A DNA stretch of 8,840 nucleotides, taken from assembly GCA_031253875.1 (NCBI GenBank), contig JAIRVN010000111.1:1-8840 (forward strand), read 5' to 3'. Shown here piece by piece: positions 1 through 7,259 of the stretch (the first letter of the stretch is position 1; every line of letters starts with the position of its first letter). The notes beneath the pieces were generated by a model. It saw only the letters and a list, made by a program, of their open reading frames with translations. It was not told the DNA's origin and did no database searches. The DNA comes from Deltaproteobacteria bacterium. Lineage in GTDB: Bacteria; Desulfobacterota; Desulfovibrionia; Desulfovibrionales; Desulfovibrionaceae. Both the position numbers and the translations under genes were made by a program.

Positions 1-761
1 GGCAGCATGCACTGGACGAAGGAAAAAAAACGCGCGCGGAACTCACGAGCCCAGGGCTGGGCGAATACATAGTCCCGCACTGCGGCATCCTTACCCGAAA
101 GCGGGCGCATGTCCTCCACAAAATAGGGATTCGGCAGAAAACGCAGATCAAAGACAACGTCGGCTTCTTTCGGCACTCCGTATTTAAAACCGAATGATAT
201 CAGATTGACTTTGAGCGTATGACGCAGACCCTGCGCCTCTCCCCAGTTCTGCTGCACGGCGCGGCGGAGATCGTGGATGGAGAAGCTGCCGGTATCCAGA
301 ATAATGTCCGCCATGCGCAGCAACGGGTGTAAACGCTGCCGTTCCGCCTCCAGGGCAGCCTCAAACCCCATGCCCTCGCGCTCGAGCGGATGGGGACGGC
401 GCGTTGCGGCGTAGCGCCGCATAAGCACCGTCATATCAGCGGTCACGAACACCAGCCGGGGGTGTACGCCTTGCAAAGCCAGGCGAACGAGCGTCTGTTC
501 AATATCCAGCAAATCGCCCTGGCGCACATCCATGCCCAGGGCGATCCCCCTGAAGCTCGCATACTCCATCCGACTCAACAGGCGCATCATATCCGGAGCA
601 AGACTGGCGGGCAGACCGTCCACCGTGAAGAAGCCCATATCTTCAAAAACGCGGAGCACCGTACTTTTCCCGGCGCCGGAAAGGCCGGTTACGATACATG
701 CCGGAATGCCGCCTTCGGTCGCCGGGACGCTTTTCCACGATGCTTCCTGCTGCCCTTCCAT
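1..761 (-). CDS. rapZ: RNase adapter protein RapZ, 3'-truncated by the window edge
   Basis: RapZ/YvcJ-family nucleotide-binding protein. In enterobacteria RapZ binds amino-sugar metabolites and guides RNase E to the small RNA GlmZ; in other lineages its role is less clear. The reading frame opens at the ATG at 761 and stays open to the window edge, giving 253 residues of a family that is usually about 285-300 long. Visible features are a P-loop, GLSGAGKST, at residues 26-34; the family motif ATRRPHPLE in the middle; and the conserved C-terminal stretch SFGFKYGVPKEADVVFDLRF followed by LPNP and RPLSG. The extreme C-terminus is missing because the window ends. An AGAGGG ribosome-binding site lies close upstream, with a short spacing of about 3-4 nt. 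The gene starts 22 nt after the antitoxin stop, so it is probably read through from the toxin-antitoxin pair or from rpoN-hpf. The identification is secure; its function in this organism is inferred. Confidence 0.93.
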   Translation of the reverse strand, partial: MEGQQEASWKSVPATEGGIPACIVTGLSGAGKSTVLRVFEDMGFFTVDGLPASLAPDMMRLLSRMEYASFRGIALGMDVRQGDLLDIEQTLVRLALQGVHPRLVFVTADMTVLMRRYAATRRPHPLEREGMGFEAALEAERQRLHPLLRMADIILDTGSFSIHDLRRAVQQNWGEAQGLRHTLKVNLISFGFKYGVPKEADVVFDLRFLPNPYFVEDMRPLSGKDAAVRDYVFAQPWAREFRARFFSFVQCML

Positions 762-783
762 ACACCCTCTGTATCTGTCGCAT

Positions 784-1140
784 TTACACGGACAAAAAAA
801 GGCGAGGATCAGCGTTCAAGGCTTTGCCGAGAAGACGCGCATTTTTTTTCCCGATGGGACGCTTGCCGCTTTCCATTTCAGAAATATGCCGGATCGGAAT
901 GCCGGAAAGCTCGGAAAGCAGCTTCTGGGTGAGGTTTTCCCTGCCCCTTGCCCCTCGCAGGAAAGTGGCCGGCAAGTCCTCGTCGCGGATATTGAGCGCC
1001 TCCCTCCAAGGAACGGCCTCACTTTCTTCACGCAGACCATAAGCGCGCATTGCCTCAAGAACCTTATCCACAAGTGCCGGAGGCACTTCAAAGGCGAGGC
1101 GCACGGTTTCAGTACGGGGCGCGTTCGTGTGTTCCAACAT
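784..1140 (-). CDS. XRE-family helix-turn-helix antitoxin (HigA-like)
   Basis: A 118-residue protein, the likely antitoxin and autorepressor of a type II toxin-antitoxin pair. Residues about 68-112 form a Cro/C1-type helix-turn-helix: LTQKLLSELSGIPIRHISEM gives the positioning and recognition helices, followed by ESGKRPIGKKNARLLGKAL. The N-terminal 60 residues are acidic and would be the toxin-binding part, by analogy with HigA-type antitoxins. The start at 1140 is supported by GGAG with 7 nt spacing. The first 32 nt overlap the end of the toxin gene in another frame, which suggests translational coupling. The toxin-before-antitoxin order is typical of higBA-like modules. The helix-turn-helix assignment is clear from the sequence; the antitoxin role rests on the partner gene. 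I would not assign a specific family name beyond HigA-like. Confidence 0.85.
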   Translation of the reverse strand: MLEHTNAPRTETVRLAFEVPPALVDKVLEAMRAYGLREESEAVPWREALNIRDEDLPATFLRGARGRENLTQKLLSELSGIPIRHISEMESGKRPIGKKNARLLGKALNADPRLFLSV

Positions 1141-1387
1141 ATTCTATCTCCGCAATCCGTACACCATCCGCATACTCCGCCCATACGGCAACATACGTCG
1201 GGTGTCCCTTTTTCAAGTGACAATGATGGCGATTTTTTCCGATTTTGCCGTAGTTCGGCCAATCCCCACGAACAGGACCATTTTGCTCGATATCTCCCAT
1301 AAGGAATTGCACTTGGTCTTTTACTTTTTTTGGGAGGCTCCCATAGGATTTTTGCGCCTTGGGCGACATTTTCACAATCCAGCTCAT
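1109..1387 (-). CDS. RelE/HigB-like toxin of a type II toxin-antitoxin system
   Basis: A basic 92-residue protein of the RelE/ParE superfamily, probably a ribosome-dependent mRNA endonuclease that stops translation. The sequence shows the usual order: an N-terminal strand (WIVKMSPKAQ), two helices around SLPKKVKDQVQFLM, then the strand-rich core with HHCHLKKGHPTYVAVW at residues 54-69 and the terminal IAEIEYVGTHERAPY. The YVGTHE-x-APY ending is typical of proteins annotated as cytotoxic translational repressors. Candidate catalytic residues are the histidines and lysines at 54-60 and Arg77, but I cannot assign them without a structure. The ATG at 1387 has GGAG 5 nt upstream. The gene overlaps the antitoxin by 32 nt. 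The local base composition looks more AT-rich than the flanking genes, which fits acquisition by transfer. The superfamily is clear; whether the toxin is active is unknown. Confidence 0.85.
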   Translation of the reverse strand: MSWIVKMSPKAQKSYGSLPKKVKDQVQFLMGDIEQNGPVRGDWPNYGKIGKNRHHCHLKKGHPTYVAVWAEYADGVRIAEIEYVGTHERAPY

Positions 1388-1405
1388 GCAAGCTCCGTTA
1401 ATGCA

Positions 1406-1433
1406 AAGATACTACTTTTTAGTAAGTTGTCAA
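1406..1433 (-). promoter_or_regulatory. Candidate promoter of the toxin-antitoxin operon
   Basis: On the minus strand a perfect TTGACA (1428-1433) is followed after 16 nt by TATCTT (1406-1411), which matches the -10 consensus in four of six positions. It lies about 19 nt upstream of the toxin ATG, giving a very short leader. The spacer holds a small inverted repeat (1413-1424) that could be an operator. Toxin-antitoxin modules are commonly autoregulated this way. The boxes are seen; activity is inferred. Confidence 0.5.
1413..1424. repeat. Short inverted repeat in the toxin-antitoxin promoter spacer, possible operator
   Basis: TACT and AGTA flank a 4-nt run (TTTT on the plus strand), giving a 4-bp symmetric element between the -35 and -10 boxes of the toxin-antitoxin promoter. 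Its position would let a helix-turn-helix antitoxin block RNA polymerase. The arms are very short and could be chance. Confidence 0.3.
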
Positions 1434-1467
1434 TTGCCGCGCCATGTCCGGCGCACATAGCAGTTGA

Positions 1468-1496
1468 CCCCACATCAGGTGCGAACTGATACGGGG
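1468..1496 (-). terminator. Stem-loop between hpf and the toxin-antitoxin pair, possible terminator without a U-tract
   Basis: An 11-bp stem (arms 1468-1478 and 1486-1496) with a 7-nt loop lies 47 nt downstream of the hpf stop in the direction of transcription. In minus-strand RNA the two imperfect positions are G-U wobbles, whereas in plus-strand RNA they would be A-C mismatches, so the structure is probably meant for the minus-strand transcript. There is no following run of U, so a classical intrinsic terminator is not supported. It could be a transcript-stabilising hairpin, a processing site or an end of an old insertion. Confidence 0.35.
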
Positions 1497-1542
1497 CCGA
1501 AAATGATAACCTTGGCAGATAATCGTGCACGTGGCGCTACTG

Positions 1543-2079
1543 CTACACTATCGGGTCGATAAGCCCGTATCCTCCATTGCGGCGGTGGTAAATGACGTTG
1601 ACGCGTTCCGATTCGGCATTGAGAAACACAAGAAATTCATTCTCGGAAGACTCAAGCTGCATGAGAGCCTCATCCACATGCATGGGCTTGGGTTCGAATT
1701 TCGAAGTGCCGGTGATGGTGCGTTCGCCGCCTTCTTCCTGCAGCGGGAAGGCAAATACGTCAATAACCGTGTTTTTGCTCTGGCGGCGATGTTCCTTGAC
1801 TCTGGAGACATGCTTCTTGATTTGCGACTCAAGCTTGTCCAGCACGAGGTCAATGGAGCCGTACATATCTTCCGTCTGTTCCGCAGCGGACAGTTGCAGA
1901 CCTTCTCCGCCGACCTGCACGTCACATTTGTGCCGGAACTTATCAACATGCAAACACACCTGCACATCCAATCCGGCAGCTTTCCCAAAAAAACGGCCCA
2001 GCTTTTCAAAACGCCGGCGGGCATATTTCTTCAAATGTTCTGACGGCTCGAAATTCTTGAACGTAAAGGCGATGTGCAT
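1543..2079 (-). CDS. hpf: Long-form ribosome hibernation promoting factor (HPF/RaiA family)
   Basis: A 178-residue protein that binds the decoding centre of the small subunit and promotes 100S ribosome dimers when growth slows. The N-terminal domain (residues 1 to about 100) begins MHIAFTFKNFEPSEHLKKYA and contains the beta-alpha-beta-beta-beta-alpha pattern of the YfiA fold. A charged linker follows, then the C-terminal dimerisation domain (about 122-178) with FLVFLNAESERVNVIYHRRN and GGYGLIDP, which marks the long form rather than the short enterobacterial one. AAAGGAG lies 6 nt upstream of the ATG, a strong ribosome-binding site. The gene starts 50 nt after rpoN, as in many proteobacteria, where hpf is part of the rpoN operon. 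The toxin-antitoxin module follows after 155 nt of non-coding sequence. Family and start are secure. Confidence 0.95.
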   Translation of the reverse strand: MHIAFTFKNFEPSEHLKKYARRRFEKLGRFFGKAAGLDVQVCLHVDKFRHKCDVQVGGEGLQLSAAEQTEDMYGSIDLVLDKLESQIKKHVSRVKEHRRQSKNTVIDVFAFPLQEEGGERTITGTSKFEPKPMHVDEALMQLESSENEFLVFLNAESERVNVIYHRRNGGYGLIDPIV

Positions 2080-2129
2080 GCAAAACTCCTTTGTCCAAAA
2101 GTGTATGGAACGTTAGCGGGGCAGGACGG

Positions 2130-3551
2130 TCAAAAATGTTCCTTCCGCCGCGAAGAAGAGGGAATATTCATCGCGGTGCGATACTTGGCCACGGTGCGGC
2201 GCGCAATATTCACTTTGACATGCTCTTTCAGCATGTCGCCCAGGCGTTCGTCGCTCAAAGGCTCTTTGGGATCTTCCTCGGCGATGAACTTCTTGAGCAG
2301 GGCCTTCACGCTTTCCGATCCGACCTGACTGCCGTCGTCAAGCCCAAGCGCGCTGTTGAAGAAAAACTTCAGTTCGAAGACGCCATGGGGTGTCGCGACA
2401 TATTTATTGGTGGTAATGCGGCTCACGGTAGATTCGTGCATTTCGATATCTTCCGCTATATCCTTGAGAATAAGCGGCGCAAGGCGGCTGACGCCCTCCG
2501 CGAAAAACGCCTTCTGATGCTTCACGATGCTTTCCATGACCCTGTACAGGGTACGCTGACGCTGATGCAGGCTTTTGATAAGCCATGACGCGGAACGCAT
2601 TCTCTCCGCACAGTATTCCTTCTCCTTGTCGGACATTAAGGCCAGCCGCGTCTCGTACGCGGGGGAAAGCTGCAGGGAAGGCAGGCCATCATCATTGAGG
2701 ACGATGAGAAAATCATCGCCGTGCTGATAGACGAAGACATCCGGGCTGACATAGACGGAGTCGCCGCCCCCGAAACTCGCGCCGGGCAATGGATCAAGGC
2801 TCTGGATAATATCCATGTACTCCTTGATCTCTTCCATCTCCAACTTGAATTTCCGCAGCAGGGGCTTGTAGCGGCGCTCTTCCAGATCTTCCAGATGATC
2901 GCGCACAAGCTCAACCAGGATGGGATCACGATCATAACGCAACACCTTGAGCTGTACGAGCAGACATTCCTGGGGCGTACGCGCGGCCACCCCCACGGGG
3001 TCGAATTGCTGCACTATTTCCAGCACCGTCAGTACTTCGTCGGGAGTCCTTTCGGCCATTTCGGCTATTTCGTCCAAGGTGGCCTGCAAATACCCGGTTG
3101 AAGAAAGATTGCCGATGATAATTTCCCCGATGTCCTTCTGCGCATCCGTCAGGGAAGAAAGACGCAACTGCCACAAAAGATGTCCCTCCAGCGAGGGTTT
3201 GCCGGAATAGCGCGTCTCAAAAGGCGTGATATCCTCAAAGGACTCATATTCCCGCGTCTGGGACAGGCGCGGCGTACTGGCGAACTCGCCCAGGTAATCC
3301 TCCCAGTCGGCGTTGCGCACGGCCTCCTGTTCGTATCCGGTAGCCTCCTCGGCTTCCGGACGTTTTTCATCGTTGTCGGGAAGCGCTTCTTCCTGCGTTT
3401 CCTCCAGAAAAGGATTGTCCAGCAGCTCGTTCTGCACGGTCTCCAGCAACTCGAGGCGGGAAAGCTGCAACAGCTTGATGGCCTGCTGGAGTTGTGGCGT
3501 CATGACCAACTGCGTGGTCAGTTTAAGCTGTTGCCGTAATTCTAACGCCAT
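2130..3551 (-). CDS. rpoN: RNA polymerase sigma-54 factor RpoN
   Basis: Sigma-54 directs RNA polymerase to -24/-12 promoters and needs AAA+ enhancer-binding activators. With the start at 3551 the protein has 473 residues. Region I is the glutamine- and leucine-rich N-terminus, starting MALELRQQLKLTTQLVMTPQ and continuing LQQAIKLLQLSRLELLE. An acidic region II follows (ETQEEALPDNDEKRPEAEE), then the core-binding domain, the helix-turn-helix around STVSRITTNKYVATPHGVFE, and the RpoN box ARRTVAKYR at residues 450-458. The protein is full length. An in-frame ATG at 3602 would add 17 residues (beginning MFARAPILS), but these do not resemble the family and follow a hairpin, so 3551 is preferred on homology even though no clear Shine-Dalgarno precedes either start. 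It lies 94 nt downstream of pyrG and 50 nt upstream of hpf. Confidence 0.94.
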   Translation of the reverse strand: MALELRQQLKLTTQLVMTPQLQQAIKLLQLSRLELLETVQNELLDNPFLEETQEEALPDNDEKRPEAEEATGYEQEAVRNADWEDYLGEFASTPRLSQTREYESFEDITPFETRYSGKPSLEGHLLWQLRLSSLTDAQKDIGEIIIGNLSSTGYLQATLDEIAEMAERTPDEVLTVLEIVQQFDPVGVAARTPQECLLVQLKVLRYDRDPILVELVRDHLEDLEERRYKPLLRKFKLEMEEIKEYMDIIQSLDPLPGASFGGGDSVYVSPDVFVYQHGDDFLIVLNDDGLPSLQLSPAYETRLALMSDKEKEYCAERMRSASWLIKSLHQRQRTLYRVMESIVKHQKAFFAEGVSRLAPLILKDIAEDIEMHESTVSRITTNKYVATPHGVFELKFFFNSALGLDDGSQVGSESVKALLKKFIAEEDPKEPLSDERLGDMLKEHVKVNIARRTVAKYRTAMNIPSSSRRKEHF

Positions 3552-3604
3552 AGGAAACAATCTTTCGTAAAAAATGGAGAGTATGGGAGCTCTTGCAAAC
3601 ATTG

Positions 3605-3620
3605 TGCCCTAGTAAGGGCA
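3605..3620. repeat. Perfect 6-bp hairpin between pyrG and rpoN
   Basis: TGCCCT and AGGGCA flank a 4-nt loop, in the 94-bp gap between the pyrG stop and the preferred rpoN start. There is no U-tract, so it is not a standard terminator. In the transcript it sits 2 nt before the alternative ATG at 3602 and would bury the only AGGG there. A weak TTGCAT/CACAAT pair with 17-nt spacing overlaps it on the minus strand and could be an internal rpoN promoter. Confidence 0.4.
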
Positions 3621-3645
3621 AGGATGCAAGTAGGGGCTTGGCGTC

Positions 3646-5379
<1,734 letters not shown>

Positions 5380-5386
5380 GCCAGCA

Positions 5387-5415
5387 TTGACCTCCGCGCC
5401 ATACGCACATAGACT
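5387..5415 (+). promoter_or_regulatory. Candidate sigma-70 promoter of purQ
   Basis: TTGACC (5387-5392, five of six consensus bases) and TAGACT (5410-5415, four of six) are separated by the optimal 17 nt. The predicted transcript would start about 20 nt before the purQ ATG, leaving room for the AAAGGAG ribosome-binding site at 5432-5438. No recognisable purine-repressor box or riboswitch fits in this short leader. Confidence 0.6.
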
Positions 5416-5443
5416 TTCGATCCCCCCGCGCAAAGGAGTGCAC

Positions 5444-6253
5444 ATGGGCAAGGTTCATACTCTGGTCATTACCGGCTATGGGACAAATTCCCATCTGGAA
5501 ACAGCGCACACGGCCCGCCTGGCGGGTTCGGATCGCACGGATATTGTCCATTTTGCCGAACTGATCGCCGCCCGCACGCGGCTGGACGACTATCATTTTC
5601 TGATTTTCCCCGGCGGTTTTCTGGACGGCGACGACCTCGGCGCCGGACACGCGGCCAGCATGCGCTGGCGTTATATGGAAGACGCTCACGGCGTCCCCCT
5701 GCTGCGCCGCCTGAACGCTTTCCTGGAAGACGGCAAGCTGCTGCTCGGCATTTGCAACGGATTTCAACTGCTCGTCAAGCTCGGACTGCTTCCCGCCCTG
5801 GACGGCGCGCGCTTTGAACGCCGCGTGAGCCTCGGGCACAACGACAGCGGTCGCTTTGAAGACCGCTGGGTCTATCTGGCCGTCAACCCCGACAGCCCGT
5901 GCGTGTTCACGAAAAATCTGGATATCCTGACCATGCCGGTACGCCACGGCGAAGGCAAACTTATTCCGGACAGTCCCGAACTCCTCGCCCGTATTGAACA
6001 CGAAGGGCTGATCGCGCTGCGTTACGCGGATCCCGAACATCTTGCGCCTACCCTGGAGTATCCGGCCAACCCCAACGGTTCCCCGTTGGCCATAGCCGGC
6101 CTGACCGACCCCGCCGGCCGCGTTCTTGGACTCATGCCGCACCCGGAAGCTTTCCATCATGCGACCAACCACCCCGGCTGGACGCGCGGCGAAAGGAACG
6201 CGCCGGGAACAATGATTTTCGTCAATGCTGTACGATATTTACGGAATTTATAG
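5444..6253 (+). CDS. purQ: Phosphoribosylformylglycinamidine synthase, glutaminase subunit PurQ
   Basis: Supplies ammonia from glutamine for the conversion of FGAR to FGAM in purine synthesis, working with a PurL synthetase subunit that is not in this window. The 269-residue protein is a class I glutamine amidotransferase: VITGYGTNSHLETAHTARLAG at the N-terminus begins the fold, FPGGFLDGDDLGAG (55-68) forms the oxyanion region, Cys104 in LGICNGFQ is the nucleophile, and His233/Glu235 in MPHPEAF complete the triad. It is longer than the roughly 225-residue PurQ of Bacillus and resembles the longer standalone type related to the C-terminal domain of large PurL. The frame is open from 5183, but the ATG at 5444 is chosen because AAAGGAG stands 5 nt before it and homology begins there; the upstream part overlaps the start of pyrG. 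It stands alone, without other pur genes. Confidence 0.92.
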   Translation: MGKVHTLVITGYGTNSHLETAHTARLAGSDRTDIVHFAELIAARTRLDDYHFLIFPGGFLDGDDLGAGHAASMRWRYMEDAHGVPLLRRLNAFLEDGKLLLGICNGFQLLVKLGLLPALDGARFERRVSLGHNDSGRFEDRWVYLAVNPDSPCVFTKNLDILTMPVRHGEGKLIPDSPELLARIEHEGLIALRYADPEHLAPTLEYPANPNGSPLAIAGLTDPAGRVLGLMPHPEAFHHATNHPGWTRGERNAPGTMIFVNAVRYLRNL

Positions 6254-6264
6254 CAATTTTTTTC

Positions 6265-6294
6265 TTGACAACAAAGACCATAACGGCTTATGAG
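6265..6294 (+). promoter_or_regulatory. Candidate promoter in the purQ-nif3 gap
   Basis: A perfect TTGACA (6265-6270) is followed after 18 nt by TATGAG (6289-6294), four of six -10 consensus bases. It begins 12 nt after the purQ stop and points toward the terminator at 6379-6415 and the Nif3 gene. A transcript would begin near 6300. Confidence 0.45.
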
Positions 6295-6299
6295 GTGCA

Positions 6300-6415
6300 G
6301 ATGCAATGTGATTCGCTGGAAACCTACGGAGGATAGCCCCTTGGTCATTGGCAAAGCCTCGCAAACATAGCGTACCTGTGAAAAAGGCGCACCCCGCAAG
6401 GGCGCGCCTTTTTCA
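6300..6415 (+). ncRNA. Candidate small RNA or 5' leader of unknown family
   Basis: A stretch of about 115 nt lies between a TTGACA-type promoter and a strong intrinsic terminator, with no convincing coding sequence. Possible pairings include CAATG (6304-6308) with CATTG (6346-6350), CGCT (6314-6317) with AGCG (6369-6372), and GAGG (6329-6332) with CCTC (6357-6360), some of them mutually exclusive. I do not recognise 4.5S RNA, 6S RNA, tmRNA or any common riboswitch motif. It may be an independent small RNA, an attenuated leader of the Nif3 operon, or just the 3' untranslated region of purQ. Confidence 0.35.
6379..6415. terminator. Strong bidirectional intrinsic terminator
   Basis: Perfect 12-bp arms TGAAAAAGGCGC (6379-6390) and GCGCCTTTTTCA (6404-6415) enclose a 13-nt loop in which a further CCC/GGG pairing is possible. 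The left A-run and right T-run make it work in both directions. On the plus strand it ends transcription from purQ or from the candidate promoter at 6265, and it finishes only 16 nt before the Nif3 ATG. Confidence 0.88.
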
Positions 6416-6431
6416 GTAGACCGATTTTTTT

Positions 6432-7259
6432 ATGCAACTAGATGAAATAATTGATACACTAGAAAAGATCGCCCCGTTGGGCAGCGCGGCAAGCTGGGAC
6501 AACTCCGGCATGCAGCTCGCCAGCTACAATACCACTGTCCATACCCTCGCTGTCTGTCTCGATCCGAGTCCTGCTGCCGTACAACGCGCCGTGCAACTAG
6601 GAGCGCAACTGCTCGTCACGCATCATCCCCTGCTGATCACACCCCGCCTGCCCGTTGCGCTCGACAGTTTCCATGAAGCGCTCTCCTTGCTCTTCAAGGC
6701 AGACATGGCGCTCTATGCGGCCCACACGTCGCTGGACGCGGCCTTGGACGGCCCGGCCGGCTGGCTGGCGCAGGAACTTGCGCTCCGCGAAATACAGGTG
6801 CTGGAACCCTGTTCGCGCCAGACAGGCCCGCTCCGGGGTTTCGGCTGTGTGGGCGACCTGCCCGAGCCGCTGTTCCTTGATGCTCTGCTTGCACAGCTTG
6901 CCCGGCATATCAGCCTGGAAGGCGCACGCCTGTCCGGCCTTCCCATGGAACATACCCGGCCCCTCAAGCGTATCGCCATTTGTCCCGGTTCAGGCTCCGC
7001 GCTCGTCCGGATCGCCGCCGGAGCCGGAGCGGATATATTCATTACCGGCGATGTGAAATACCACAGCGCCCTGGACGCGCCTCTACCGCTGCTGGATGTC
7101 GGCCATCATTCCCTTGAAGAAGAAATGACCCGGCGTTTTGCGTTGCTTCTGGCTGAACGCCTGGGCGGGGTGGACGTGCATTTCCTTCCCTCAACCAATC
7201 CCATGCGGCCCGTCATGCCTGCGGACGCATGCAAACCAGTTCTGGAGAATCCAAGGTGA
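6432..7259 (+). CDS. Nif3-like dinuclear metal centre protein
   Basis: A 275-residue member of the Nif3/YbgI (DUF34) family, toroidal hexamers with a two-metal site whose physiological reaction is still unsettled; the label 'GTP cyclohydrolase 1 type 2 homolog' is often transferred without proof. The expected metal ligands and motifs are all visible: WDNSGMQL (22-29), VTHHPLL (62-68, His64/His65), AHTSLDAA (97-104, Asp102), ITGDVKYHSALDA (204-216) and DVGHHSLEEE (222-231, His225/Glu229). After Asp102 the usual G-V-N-D element is replaced by LDGPAGW, a small departure. The start fits family alignments, but the ATG is preceded by a run of T and lacks a Shine-Dalgarno sequence. It lies 16 nt after a terminator and overlaps the next gene by 4 nt, so the two are translationally coupled. 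Confidence 0.93.
   Translation: MQLDEIIDTLEKIAPLGSAASWDNSGMQLASYNTTVHTLAVCLDPSPAAVQRAVQLGAQLLVTHHPLLITPRLPVALDSFHEALSLLFKADMALYAAHTSLDAALDGPAGWLAQELALREIQVLEPCSRQTGPLRGFGCVGDLPEPLFLDALLAQLARHISLEGARLSGLPMEHTRPLKRIAICPGSGSALVRIAAGAGADIFITGDVKYHSALDAPLPLLDVGHHSLEEEMTRRFALLLAERLGGVDVHFLPSTNPMRPVMPADACKPVLENPR

Noticed and set aside
1388..1542. Remnant of ptsN between hpf and the toxin
   Set aside because: No recognisable EIIA-Ntr segment could be read in this 155-bp stretch; it shows only the hairpin and the toxin-antitoxin promoter.
6290..6370. Small open frames in the purQ-nif3 gap (26 codons from 6290; 11 codons MQCDSLETYGG from 6301)
   Set aside because: The first has no ribosome-binding site. 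The second has GAGG upstream, but that overlaps the proposed -10 box and would not be transcribed from that promoter. Neither resembles a known leader peptide.
6300..6378. 4.5S RNA, 6S RNA or a c-di-GMP, TPP or ZTP riboswitch in the purQ-nif3 gap
   Set aside because: The hallmark motifs of these RNAs (for example GGAAGGAAGCAGCC of 4.5S RNA) are missing; GCAAAGCC alone is not enough for a c-di-GMP aptamer.
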